Source: Sialis fuliginosa (lineage: Eukaryota > Arthropoda > Insecta > Megaloptera > Sialidae). Taken from it: a DNA stretch of 64,000 nt. The stretch is taken from contig OY540820.1 of NCBI GenBank assembly GCA_961205875.1, forward strand, positions 10,044,001-10,108,000, in the 5' to 3' direction. The notes beneath the pieces are model-generated. The model worked only from the letters and a program-made list of their open reading frames with translations. It did not search any database and was not told the origin of the DNA. Below, piece after piece: positions 1 through 56,822 of the stretch; the first letter of the stretch is position 1; each line of letters starts with the position of its first letter. Both the position numbers and the translations under genes were made by a program.

Positions 1-1250
1 TACATTCAGAGAATTATAGAAAATGATGACGGAGTAAAATCATGCAAACTGTTATCCTCTTCTATAAGATTCATTCTCAAGTATACCATCTAGCTATAAG
101 CATTATATAGAATTATAACAAATAAAGATTTTTTTTAAAAAGGATATTTTTTCAATGAAAAACATAATTCGCGTGTACATTACAGTCATAAAATCGGGTT
201 TGAACATTTATTGAACATATAATTTAAAATAAAATATACAATACAAGTGGTGGAAAAATATAAATATCCATAGTTTTGAGTAGATTTTTAATTTGCTCAG
301 TAAAATATCAATTCAACTGAATTTATCTACATATATATAAATAATAAATCGCATTCCACATTCGTTACAAAATTGATTGCCAATTATGTTAAAAGCAAAA
401 TGTGTATTTTGAAAAAAATATATCTAATAAGCTTATTTGTGAATTAATTATGTTGCTACTTTCTGTAGTACACTGTATGTTACGCCACAAAGTAAAATTA
501 TTATTATGATAATTGAAACATACAAGTTTACAATGTTTGGTGAATTTCTATCATATATGATCAAACGGTAATTTTAACGGTTCAAATTGTCTCAAACAAT
601 AACAATCATCGTACAAGGAGACCTCATTCTGCGTCACAAACTTTGAACATTGTCATATGTTGTGGTATATGAGGGGGCCCTAGTACCAGCGAATGGGCAT
701 GCGATGAGTTTCGAATTGAAGCGTTTCTGATTTGAGCTCAAAATTGGAAAAAAATGATTATTTTTATATTTATTAAAATATTGTTTTATGTCTTAGAACT
801 TCTAAAAAAGTATAGTTTTTAGTAAAAAAACGGTTCAAAGTGTGAAAAAATGAACGAAAATGAGAAAAAAATCAATACAGGCCTAGAACAATCTGTGAAG
901 GGCTGTAACTAAAAAGCCATTCGTCAAAAAATAAAATTTTGAAAGGTAAAAATGTTTTGATTTAAAATAGAATCCTCCAAGACAAAATATTCTTCAACAT
1001 ATAATGATAGAAATTCAACACTTCCAAAAATTAATTGGATAACATTAATTTGTAAAAAATAAAAACTGCATTATTAATTTATTCAATAATTAACAACCCG
1101 GTATTTTTAAATAAACAAAATAATAAAAATCATCAGTGCAAATTTTTTTTTTAACTATCTTCAAATTTTAAACGAAAATTAAATTAAATTAAATCAAAAC
1201 AAAAACGCAGCAATAACAATTTTGTTAAGATTTTTGTATCAATTTTAAAA

Positions 1251-1256
1251 CATGCA
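1251..1256 (-). promoter_or_regulatory. UGCAUG about 110 nt downstream of exon 5
   Basis: Minus-strand TGCATG in the intron after exon 5, at about +111. Downstream Fox sites usually promote inclusion. A single copy could be chance. Confidence 0.35.
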
Positions 1257-1366
1257 TCGATTTTTTGGTTGTAACATAAAATATTCAGTAACAACTAACT
1301 ATAAGAAAAAAAAATTAAATCTAATATTATTTTCTTGTTTAAAAGTAAATAATTAAGTAAACCTAC

Positions 1367-45493
<44,127 letters not shown>

Positions 45494-47051
45494 GTGCTAG
45501 AACAATCGAGAAATACATGGTTAGTTTGGTGATTTAAAAAAATAAATATTGAATATTTATGAAATTGAGAAATAACAATAAATAAAACCTCCAGTACATA
45601 TCAAAAATTCTGCCTTGGGAACCACGGGATTTTCTTATACGACAGTGAAAAGTGTACGTAATTCTTATTTTATCAAAACATAACTTTGACAAACAAATAA
45701 AAGATAGAACACAATTAATGGGACATAGGTAAACTATAGATAATATTATCTACATTATGTATCAAATTAATTTTTTTGAACGTAATAACTTAAAAAACCG
45801 AAAACGGATATTTACTTCTCTTTAAAACAATATTGTCGCATGAAACTGTTTGAAACAATATACATAAATATTTTAAATTAATTTGTTATAATTCAAATTC
45901 TACGCTTAAAATAAACCATTTATGATTATGAAATCTCAAAAAAAATGTACAAAATATGAATAAATATAGTTGGCATTTCGCAATTATATAGTTGACAAAT
46001 TCACTCCAAAAAATCCATATATAAGGTATTATATTACGAATTAAAACTGATTAATCTACTGTATCCCTATGGACAATGCATGGGGTAGTTAAACTAAAAC
46101 GATAATGTTAGTTATTATTGTGATTTATGATGGCATAAATTTCAGTTAAACTATATTGTACGAACCAACATTATTTAGAATTAAAATACATTTCAGTGTA
46201 ATATTCGAGGTTTCAGCAATCTCGATTATTAATTGTATCTTCGATATAAACGAATCAAATAACATAATATTAGTGTCGGTCTATGCAAATAATTTTGAAA
46301 AGTAAGTTTTTTTATAAAAATAATTGGTCAAAGAGAAATATGTAGAAATTTTTAATGTACTTTTCATACATTTACTAGAAGAATTGAAAGAAATTATTTG
46401 TATTTTCCCAGGGCACATTCAAATACCTTCAGTAATCCATGTTTCATATGTTTTTGTAGCAAAAGGAGTAGAAAAAATATCCATTCAATGCAAAAAATTG
46501 AAATTGACGTTGTAGAATGTAGGATAAGATATAAAAATAAAACGTTAATATTTATATATTTTTTTATTTTAACACATCTAATTTTTTAAGACCCGCCACT
46601 GATATGAATGTATGCTCAAAATAAACATAATAGAAAATATGTTAAAAATGTATCCATTATAAAAACATTACTTTATATACGTTCCATTTCCGCTGTAATT
46701 TTTTACTTGTTGAAATTTGTCAAGAATTCACAATGCGAGATAGTTACATTGCAATTCCGAGAAGCTGTACGTATTTTAAATATTTACATTACATTTAATG
46801 GTGAATAGAGATAACCTGAACATTGTAAAAATATTGTCATTGTAGAATAAAAAATGTCAATTAATCTTATGTGACTGTCATATCTCTCTTTAGATTATCT
46901 CTGAAAACGTTTTTATTTTTCATTTCTGAATTCATTTTGTGAAAAAAAATTTTTACATCTAATCAACTTTATTCGTTTTAAATATAAATGAGAACTAACA
47001 AAAATTAGAAATATAATTTATTTATTTTTTTTTATCTTAACAATACAGTAA

Positions 47052-47185
47052 GCGATAAAATGTAAATAAAAGTAAGGAAAATCATTTATTTCTAAATAAA
47101 AGTGTACAAATCAATGTGAATTGATAAAACCTTGCTTTCTGATTGGATTATATGTTCAACCAATAGTTACTTTACATTTTATCGC
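47052..47185. repeat. Small inverted repeat, 134 bp
   Basis: GCGATAAAATGTAAA (47052-47066) and TTTACATTTTATCGC (47171-47185) are perfect 15-bp inverted repeats. Probably a short MITE remnant. Confidence 0.5.
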
Positions 47186-48075
47186 AATACAAACAATGAA
47201 CAATTCTGTAACTTAAGTTTGTTACAAAAGTTCATGCTTTCCTATTAATTTAAAGTTGTTATAAATATATAACAAAGTTAATAAACAAATATAATTTGTT
47301 TATTTATAACAACAATACAATTTGTATATCTTTGTATAGTATATTGATTGTAAGTTGGATTAAAATATGAACCAGTCAGAAGCTAATATGATTAAATGCA
47401 TTTTAAAAACTAATAGAGAAAATCGATGAAACGAAGTTCTTTATGTAAACGTTTTGTTATTATTAAAATTTTCATTTAACAAAATTTCGCACCAGTTCAC
47501 AAACGGAGCCAAGTTGCATTTTCAGATAATGATACGACAATTCTGATGAAAAAATATTATTACTTTTCAATAAAATTAAATAAAAAAAATTCAAAAACAA
47601 ATTTATTTTATTTTTAGTTTTACATCAATTTCTTTCAGATTTTCGAACTAATTTTCAGTGTTTTTTTTTTAGATATTTTTATTTTCGTAAATTTTTAGAT
47701 TCTTTTTTTATGCGATTTTCGACCTATTTCAATTGATTGATTTAATTGTAAGGGACTTTTTATACGCGATTTACTGTGGGACGTATCTACCGCGTAGAAA
47801 GAGATCCTACTATAATATTTACAATATTATCTACTACTATTTCACAATAATAATATAAGATACAAACTAGGAACTCTTCATTTTATCTTATGGTATATCC
47901 ATTATTGTCCATATAAATAATAAATTTTACTATAAACTTTAATTTGATCTACGAGATGTTATTTATACGGTTAGAGAATACACTAGCCATCTAAAATGCA
48001 ATAACAACATAAACTTGAAGAGTTTTTCTTCATTTTTGTTATTATTTCATAAGTTAACAAACTTTACCTGTATTA

Positions 48076-48694
48076 CAGTGTGTCTCAGGATAAATGTACA
48101 AGAGGTGTAATGAAGAATGATTTTTCGAATTTCTGAATGATATTTGGTGATCGAGTCCTGCTTGATGTAAAACTAAGGTATACCAAAAATTAGTTGATTT
48201 GGTCTTCTACAGGGTGTTTTATAAACAAAGTTATAAAAATAACCAAGAATAAACTACCTAGGTATACTCTATTTCATTTAAGAAATAGAGTATATATTTT
48301 TTTCAAAATATGAAAAAAAATTCATCAAGAAAGTTTGTTTAGAATGCAATTTTGTTACCCCATACCGAATTTTTAGAACATTTAAAAAAATAGGACTTTC
48401 AATAAAATATCTACTTAATTTATTGAAATTGTTATTTTTTTAATGCTCTGAAATTTGGTATAGGGTTACAAAATTGTATCAACTTTTTAAATGAATTTTT
48501 TTTAATATTTTGAAAATTATACGTTGGTTATTTTTACAACTTTGCTTATAAAACACCCTGTAAAAGACCAAATACACTAATTTTTGGTATTCGTTAGTTT
48601 TACATCAAGCAGAACTCGATCCCAAATATCATTCCGAAATTAGAAAAATATTTGTTCATTATACCTCTTGTTACATCTATCCTGGAACACACTG
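48076..48694. mobile_element. TA-flanked fold-back MITE, 619 bp
   Basis: CAGTGTGTCTCAGGATAAAT at the left and ATCTATCCTGGAACACACTG at the right, with TA on each side (48074-48075, 48695-48696). The arms run about 250 bp: TACAGGGTGTTTTATAAACA / TATAAAACACCCTGTA, and GTATACTCTATTTCATTTAA inside. The inner CAGGGTGTTTTAT resembles another MITE end, so it may itself be compound. Confidence 0.8.
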
Positions 48695-49189
48695 TATATT
48701 GTAAGTAACATAACAAGCTCACGTCGTGAAAATTGAAAACTCTGAGTAAAAGAAAACATCTCTGTTTTTCTGCTGTCGCTGTCAAAACAATGAAGGATTA
48801 CATCAACGACGAAAACAAAGGGTAAATAGCTTAAAACTCGACAGAGCGGCTAAATGAGAAAACGAAATTGATAGGTTTCTCATGGTAATCTTGTTAATTC
48901 AACACTTTGCTGTCTTCTGTTTTATTTAATGGTGGCTGCATCTGATTTTGTATTCTCCGAAAACATAAACAACGTCATGGAGAAATAATTTATCAAAGGT
49001 TTAACCCGTTAATAGTCAGGCTATTATTGTGAAACACTTCGGGAATACGTCAGTAATGTTTCCATAACGTTTAGAACTTTGGTACTATTAGATAGTTTTT
49101 GTCATGGATACCCTTATCAATGTTATAATTGCTGGGATAATTGCTGAAGATAATTTGGCATGTATTCAGACTCCACTTTACGTTCTAGA

Positions 49190-49454
49190 ACAAGCTTGTC
49201 CAACCCGCGGCCCGCGAGAATAATTAAAAAATAATAATAATAATAATTTTATAATAATAAACCTGCATTGAGATTAGCACGACTAAAAAAAAGGTCTTCA
49301 GTTTTTATTTATCTTTATCTAATTTTATTTATTCAATAAAATTAGGAATTGAAATTGACGCGACCAAAAAAAAAAAGGTCTTCAGATTTATATTCTGGCT
49401 TGCGGTCCTTAGTAAATTGAGTTTATTTAAAGGTACAAAAGGTTGGACACCTAT
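49190..49454. mobile_element. hAT-like element with perfect 8-bp target duplication
   Basis: Flanked by GTTCTAGA on both sides (49182-49189 and 49455-49462). The left end is ACAAGCTTGTCCAACCCGCG and the right end reads GGTTGGACACCTAT, giving a short imperfect inverted repeat (GTCCAACC). The GTCCAACCCGCGGCCCGCG word is familiar from hAT elements. Internal direct repeats 'aaaaaaggtcttcag' at 49288 and 49369. No ORF. Confidence 0.75.
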
Positions 49455-49544
49455 GTTCTAGAATAATACATAGAAAGTAACGCAATAAGTGAAGCATTTT
49501 ACTGCGAACGAACCGAAAAAAATTTGGTGTGACGATTTATATTA

Positions 49545-50083
49545 TAAGGAGTGGCACCAGTCTTGGCAAGTACCCCAGTAATGGTAAATTTTTAATTAAA
49601 TGTACTGAATTAGAAATATATATGTGTTGATATTTGATTAGGTACTACCATTTCTGAATATATTAATCTATATACATTTAACTGTCTTACAGCGTGATTT
49701 GATAACAATCGGCCAATAAGTGTCAAAATGGTGGACATTTAAACTAATTATTAGTATAATTTATTTACTAATTATTATATTATCATAGCAACTGCTTTAC
49801 ATTGTTTCAAATTTTGCGATTCTTTCTTTTATATCTTTTGTGTCGTAGTACTTTCATTACTGGTTTTACTTTATCCATTACTGGAAAAAAACACATAAAC
49901 AAAATAATAGGTTATAATTTAAAAAACAAACTCTATTTGCGGACTTTAGTAATTAAATTGATTAAATGAAGAGTTACTTGTTTGATTGATTAGTAACATG
50001 AGTTCATGAGAATTAAAAAAAAGAAGCCCGTCAAACACATTAACCTTGCTCTTATAGCGGCCATAACTGGTGCAAGTAGCTTA
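49545..50083. mobile_element. GGTACTGG-family MITE, inverted, 539 bp
   Basis: TAAGGAGTGGCACCAGTCTT to ATAACTGGTGCAAGTAGCTTA, colinear with the copy at 44229-44738. The ends carry a few changes. Confidence 0.82.
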
Positions 50084-51005
50084 AATACTACGAATACACG
50101 TTTTCATTTTAACACAGCAAGTAAATTATTTCTATGATCAAACACAATTTAGCGACAAGATTTGGAAAATGTTCGGTGTGTTCTATTTGTTCGGAAAAAC
50201 GTATACTAGACTAGATAAATATTGCTCGACCTACGGAAATAAAAATGTATAAGTCAAATATAATAAAAAATTGTATATTTTATAAATATAATAATGTTCT
50301 TTAAAATAAAAACCCTGGGGTTTATGCCCCCTTTCCTTCCTGCAGAATAATAGGTTTATGAATAAATACATTTTTCACTGTAATATTCAAGGATATTTTA
50401 AATGGGAAATATATACGCACTGTTCGCTCAAAAAGGAGGAATAATAGGATTAGAAAAATACAGTGAACAAAAACATGTACAATAAAGAAAATGAAAATGA
50501 TCCTTAGTTTGGAAACCACTGATTTCTAAAGGTAATAATATCCACTTATTTATTTGTTAAAGAAAAACATTATTCCAAATGAAAACAATGCAAACGTGAA
50601 TTTGTTTGTGGAAAAAGAATAAAGCAGTAATTCTGATAAGTGAATTTATTTTACATGCAAAACTTCTTTGAAACGTTTGAGACGGAAATAGATAATATTT
50701 GAAGTCGAACACCTAATACGGATATTATATTATCTTTTGTCTACCGTAAGCTTTTGAGAAGATTAAAACATGAACCACAAAAGAGAGTTGTTTGCCTAGT
50801 AAAGCTTTATTATATCATATAAATATACTTCAAGGTTTATTTGATTTGAATATTTTCTACACGAAATCAAAACCTAATTAATGCTATCATTAAAGCAAAC
50901 ATTCAATTTAATTCCTTAACGTTTAAACTCGATATTTTGACGCATAACTACATCTTTCCCGGTTGATCTAATGAGTAATTTCAGGAGCACGAATGCAATA
51001 AAATA

Positions 51006-51470
51006 TAAGGTACTGGTACCAGTTATGGCCGCTAAAAGAACAAGGTTCACTGTTTTTGTAATTGACGGGTTTCTTTTATGTAATTCAATTTTTTTTTAAA
51101 CTAATAAAACAACTAACTTTTAATTTAATTTATTTAATTACCAAAGTCACCAAATATAGTTTTTTTTTTTAAATTATAGCCTTTTATTTTGTTTATGTTT
51201 TTTCTCCAGTAATGGATAAAGTAAAACCAGTAATGAGCGTGCAGTGATGGACATTTGCTAATGATTAAAAAATGATAAGTACTACGATACAAAATATATA
51301 AAAGAAAGAATCGTCAAATTTGAAACAATATAAAGCCAAGATTTGATTGTATATAGATTAATATTCAGAAATGGTAGTAATCAAATATCAACAAATATTT
51401 CTAATTCAGTACAATTAATTTAAAAATAGCCATTACTGGGGTCATATCCAAGACTGGTGCCAGTACCTTA
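51006..51470. mobile_element. GGTACTGG-family MITE, 465 bp
   Basis: TAAGGTACTGGTACCAGTTA at the left and AAGACTGGTGCCAGTACCTTA at the right. Same orientation as 18538-19060, with an internal gap of about 60 bp relative to it. Confidence 0.85.
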
Positions 51471-52220
51471 TCACACTTTGGATGCTTATATCTCCGTAAC
51501 TAATAATCGTAGAGTAATAAATTAAAAACACCAATAGATAGCGTATTTATAATTTTTATCATTTTTCCAGATTTCCGCATTATTTATATTTTCAAATTTT
51601 CACTAGAGTAATAGATGAGGTAACATAAAAAACGTTTATTAAAATTATATCACTTTTTTTAAATTATTTTCACAAATGCTAACTTTAGAAAATATTAAAA
51701 TCGATAAATGAAATTGTCATGCATACTGAAATATATAACCTTAAATATCTCAAAACTATACCTAATGAAATAATTTGTAAACTACAATTTACTTACTTTG
51801 TATTTAAAATGAGTTAAGTAGATATATACATATTTCTTAAAATTCCTTCACTCAAATAAATTTCTTCATATGAATGTGAATCAAAATAAATTTAAATTAC
51901 CCAGAATACATTTATTTTTAGTCGTTATGTTTTAACTTCGATTTATTACCCATAACATAGATGATATAAATTATTTTGGCCTATAATTTGTTAAAAATAA
52001 ATGATATTTATATGCGTACATTGAATACTTCTTCGACATTATTTTTGGCGATATATATTCTTGTTAAAATTAATATCTCTTGTAAATTAAAATAATATGT
52101 TTACTAGGTCTGTATACATTTGAGCTAATGTTTTTAAAGAAAAAAACGCGTGGGAAAAATAAATAAACCAGTCTTTTATATCTGGTTCACATATTATATC
52201 AACAAAATTGCGAGGGAAAA

Positions 52221-53130
52221 TAAATAAAATAATTTAATAACTTCCAATATTTATTCTAAATTCAAACAAACAAATTTCATTTTCCCAGAGGCAATATAAA
52301 GAAAGTCAATTTAAAAATTCTTTCTGGTGGGCCCAAAAATTCATGAGCCCTTAGTTATTCTGTATATGTTTGAAAATCAAACTATTTTCAATTCCAATTA
52401 AATAAAATAATTTAATAACTTTCAATATTTACTCTAAATCCAAATAAACATAAATTTCATTTTTCCAGAGAAAATATAAAGAAAGTCAATTTAAAAATTC
52501 TTTTTGGTGGGCCCAAAAATTCATGAGCCCTTAGCTATTCTGTATACATATGTTTGGGAATCAAACTATTTTCAATTCCAATTAAATAAAATAATTTAAT
52601 AACTTTCAATATTTACTCTAAATCCAAATAAACATAAATTTCATTTTTCCAGAGAAAATATAAAGAAAGTCAATTTAAAAATTCTTTTTGGTGGGCCCAA
52701 AAATTCATGAGCCCTTAGCTATTCTGTATACATATGTTTGGGAATCAAACTATTTTCAATTCCAATTAAATTAAATAATTTAATAACTTTCAATATTTAC
52801 TCTAAATTCAAATAAACATAAATTTCATTTTTCCAGAGAAAATATAAAAAAAGTCAATTTAAAAATTCTTTCTGGTGTGCCCAAAAATTCATGAGCTCTT
52901 AGTTATTCTGTATATGTTAGAGAATTAAACTATTTTCAATTCCAATTAAATAAAATAATTAAATAACTTTCAATATTTACTCTAAATTCAAACAAACATA
53001 AATTTCATTTTTCCAGAGAAAATATAAAGAAAGTTAATTTAAAAATTCTATCTGGTGGGCCCAAAAATTCATGAGCTCTTAGTTATTCTGTATATGTTTG
53101 AGAATCAAACTATTTTCAATTCCAATTCTC
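52221..53130. repeat. Tandem array, five units of about 180-184 bp
   Basis: Units start near 52221, 52400, 52584, 52768 and 52948. Each has AATTTAATAACTTTCAATAT, TTCATTTTTCCAGAGAAAAT, TGGTGGGCCCAAAAATTCAT, GAGCCCTTAG and 'tcaattccaatt'. The middle units are nearly identical and the outer ones more diverged, as expected from unequal exchange. No open frame. Satellite-like monomer length, but a single short array. Confidence 0.88.
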
Positions 53131-53685
53131 TTTTTAGAATAAATAAAACTTAAGAAGGAGCCAACCCTGTACATAAAAGAGTAAGAAATTACATTACATT
53201 GATCAAATAGCGATCACAGAATTTATTTTGGTTTAAATCGATCGTGAAAAAGCGACATCAGTTTGCGCTGGTAGATATCAAACGATTACAGTTTTATTGG
53301 AGAATTAATGAGAGAGATGTGGCGGGTTTTCTTTGAAATACGTTACTTTCTCTTTCTTATACACTGTATCTCTCTCGCTCCCCGCCGATTAGAAGATTAA
53401 AATCTCCGATGTTTTAATTACAAAGCTGTAAATTGAACTGTGGCAGTGCCACTCGAACAGTAATTACCATTTACGTTATTTTATTACATATAGAGTATCG
53501 ATCTAACATTTTCATTCAAGTTTATTTACGCAAGCGAGCAGTCGAGTAGCAAACATTATTTGCTTGTTACACGACCTTAGTCCTGTATACTGAATTATCT
53601 TGAATATATTACAGATATAAATGCAATGGCGTAACCAAATTTTTTTTAAGAGATCAGAATTAAAAAAAAATCCTATAACCTCCAT

Positions 53686-54273
53686 ATATGGGCAAATCCA
53701 CAGAACGTGGCCGCTTTGGGGGAACGGCAATAGTGCGCGTGTGGGAATGTATATCACCCACCCATAAGTACACGAACTCAAAGTATACTTTATTGTGGAT
53801 GTAAACATGGAGTTACAAGTCGATTGCTTGATTCATATAAAAACTGCAGCACAATTTGCATTGAAAAATCGGTTATTTTCACGTTTTCAGAATGGAACTT
53901 TTAAAAAAAGAAAAATTCATACCACCGCAATTTTCTCAGATTCAAACCAATGAATCTGACATTTTTACTGGACATGTTTTTTGGTACAATGAACCTTTTC
54001 CCGGAGTTTCAAAGGCGCACACCTCTTACATTTCATATGCGCGATTGTTTTATCCAGCGAACGGCAATTTCAGCGTTTTTTATTTGGTTTATTTGCTGTA
54101 ACTTTTGGAACATCCGAAGCACACTCCTGAAATTGAGACCAATTATTCTTCTCTTTGTTACGAAGATTTTGAGACGACATAGAAGAGTGTGCGTTCAATG
54201 CTCCATTTTGAAGAAGCATTTGAGTATTTTAATTTAAAGCTAATGCGGCCACGTTCTGTGGATTTGCCCATAT
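53686..54273. mobile_element. Element with ATATGGGCAAATCCACAGAACG ends, 588 bp
   Basis: ATATGGGCAAATCCACAGAA at the left and TTCTGTGGATTTGCCCATAT at the right form an inverted repeat of about 29 bp with CGTGGCCGC inside. The internal sequence shows no other repeats. Two frames of 69 and 95 codons at 53892-54237 overlap each other in different phases and resemble no protein I know. Confidence 0.7.
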
Positions 54274-54349
54274 CTCGAGAAAAATATTTTAAGCAAAAAA
54301 CATTATATAAACATGTATCCGAAAATTTGTCATGAAGATTTTACTCAAA

Positions 54350-54865
54350 ATTAGTTTTTATTTAATATCATGAGAATCCATTGTGCTATTGTTATGAAAT
54401 TTGGTACAGGGTTTAGTATTAATAAGTGTTATCTATATCCAGTATCAACCAATAGTAATTTTGACTAGGGTTGTATGGACCCAGGAGAACCATCGATTTT
54501 TACCTAGTATTTTTTTGTTCTTTAATTTTTTCCTGTGTTAGACATTTGAATAAGACTGTATGAGACAAAATTAAGTAAAATTCTGCATGCTTTCTTTTGC
54601 ATCCATATTTCTCGTAAACGGTTTATCCTATGATAAATGAGCAAAGTATATTTTTGTGTATTTTGTGCCATACAATCTTATTCAAATGTCTTATTCAAAA
54701 AAAAATACTAGATAAAAATCGATGGGCCCACTGACCCCATACAGCCCAGATCTAAATTATAATTGCTCAATACTGAAAATCGATAACACTTATTAATACT
54801 AAACCCTGTATCAAATTTCATAAGTTTACCACAATGGAGTCTCCAGATATTAAATAAAAACTAAT
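54350..54865. mobile_element. Long inverted-repeat MITE, about 516 bp
   Basis: ATTAGTTTTTATTTAATATC at the left pairs with GATATTAAATAAAAACTAAT at the right. The arms include GGTACAGGGTTTAGTATTAA / TTAATACTAAACCCTGTATC and GACATTTGAATAAGACTGTA / TACAATCTTATTCAAATGTC. It lies 77 bp from the previous element. No ORF. Confidence 0.78.
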
Positions 54866-55984
54866 ACATAGATGTATGTATAATTCTTATACATAGATAT
54901 CTATTAACAGTCTGTACTACTCTGTACCACCTTAATTACTCCATTTCTCCTAATTGGGTATCAAAATTAAAAAAAAAGGTAAATTTAATCTTATCTCAAC
55001 ATTGCTGCTGTTGTGAACAACTGTATATCTGAATTGCCAAACAAAAGTTTGAGCAGACCTGACAAATGTAAATTAATTTACGTTCTGTAAAGTGGTTACA
55101 TCCGAAGTTCGGATTCTATATGGAGGTAAACAAATTGATTACGACTCTGAGAGGCTTGTGATTTATTATAGATTTACACTGATTTATGTTCACAATACCA
55201 ACTATTCTAATTTAGCACCAGATATTATCATTAGATTATCGTAGAAAACAGCGAACGCTTCGAATCTTTAAATGTCAGTAGGTTGGATAAAAAATATTGA
55301 TTTTTGTTTTCAGATAGTTGGTAAAATAGTAAAACAGATATTGGAAGACATTTTACGTATCTTCGCATCATTAATGTTTATCTATGTACATGACATTTAT
55401 TTAGTAACATTATTGTTAAAAAACAGTGTTCTTTATAAAATTATATTACACTAATAATAAAATGTATGTATTTATTATTAGTTTATTTTGCTGTTTTGGT
55501 AGTCATATTTAGGTAAATAATAATTGAGTGCTAGGAAATGCATAGAAAGAAACAGCTGTGCGTGTACTTAAGTACTTTTTAAGGTAATTGTACTTGTACT
55601 TAAATACTATACCAAACACAAGTACTTGTATTTAAATACTGTTTCAAAAAAATACTTTTTACCGGTTCTTTAATATTTATTTTTTAATTGCACATTTTTA
55701 TAAAAATTATTTTTGTTTTGTACTTAAATACATGTTTTAGAAAAGTACTTGTAGGACTTAAGTACATATTTTTTATAATAATTTTTACTTTTTGTACATG
55801 TGTAGTCAGATTTAAATTATGTTGACATTTTTGAAATTTAATCGTAAAAAATAAACATTTTTTGTCGAAATTTCGGCACTGATTTCAAAATTCTCTACAA
55901 TAAAATATACAAGCGGATTGAAAATTTCTACTTTGCATGCCTTTTTTAAAACAAACATATTTTTAACCAAATCCATATGAGTAG

Positions 55985-56320
55985 GTTTAAAGTGAATATT
56001 TTAACGCCACTACTATTATATTAATATTATTTTTTTATATTATATTATTATTGACACTATAAATGTAATTACATTCGACTGAAAAGAACGTATGCTATAC
56101 AAATAATTTAACGAAATTATAGCTATACAAATAGTTTTACGAAGCTGTAAAAATTACAGAATATGTAGAAAATACAATTTTTATAATTCAATGTATTTTC
56201 TTAAAGAAATACTATATAGAACAATGTTATATTAATTTAAGATAATAATCTATGTATTTATATTTAAAATATAATAAAATATAAAATATAACGTTAGACG
56301 TGAATTCCGGTACACCTCTA
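55985..56320 (+). mobile_element. CCGGAATTCCGG-family element, left end missing
   Basis: Direct-orientation copy of 58639-59014 from TTTAAAGTGAATATTTTAAC to TTCCGGTACACCTCTA, with the same CGAAAAGAACGTATGC-type core. The left terminal repeat is not present. It lies 363 bp before the small two-exon gene. Confidence 0.75.
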
Positions 56321-56683
56321 GAAATTATTAAATTATATAAAATAAAGGTACCTACAACAATTTTCATTATTATCACTCAAATTCATTTAAATACAACACA
56401 AGACTAATATAAAAACCACAGTGAATTATTTTCAAAGGAAATAAATACGGCACAAACAAGAACTTTCCATTATAATGTAAATTCTATCTACAAATAACAT
56501 AAAGAAAGTGTTCAAATGAGACTATATCCAGTATACAATTTTCATTAGCACTCTGAATATATGTCGAGCAAAAAGACGGGAGAGCATTAATATAACGCGT
56601 ACAGAAACTAACATTATATTTACTGTGAGTACGTCCGTGACTAAACGCGTGTCGAGAATAAGTAAATAACAACATTAAATAAA

Positions 56684-56822
56684 ATGGTTTCGCCAAAAGC
56701 GATTGCAACTATTTCACTTTTGTGTATATTTTTCGTAATGATTGAATCAGCGGAAGACGCAATTGATTCAGCTGTTGAAGAGAGAAGAAAGAAGAGAAGA
56801 AGACGACCGTTTAGTCAGTTGT
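56684..56822 (+). CDS. Exon 1 of the PPxY protein gene
   Basis: Encodes the signal peptide, an acidic stretch (EDAIDSAVEE) and the basic run RRKKRRRRPFSQL. Reading through the donor would give a stop at once (GTGTGAGTAA), so splicing is required. Confidence 0.85.

Larger units (their letters stand above)
45497..56683. other. Region upstream of Rbfox exon 1, no coding exon found
   Basis: Could be further Rbfox intron or intergenic DNA. Contains an inverted repeat at 47052-47185, MITEs at 48076, 49190, 49545, 51006, 53686, 54350 and 55985, and the tandem array at 52221-53130. Nothing was recognised in 45500-47050, 47190-48070, 50090-51000 and 51480-52220. 53220-53460 is less AT-rich and not obviously repeated, so it is a candidate for a 5' exon or enhancer. 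Confidence 0.7.

Noticed and set aside
52221-53130. CRISPR-like array
   Set aside because: Units of ~180 bp with no short repeat/unique spacer alternation in animal DNA; it is an ordinary tandem repeat.
53892-54237. Two overlapping plus-strand frames of 69 and 95 codons
   Set aside because: They overlap in different phases inside an inverted-repeat element and show no recognisable domain.
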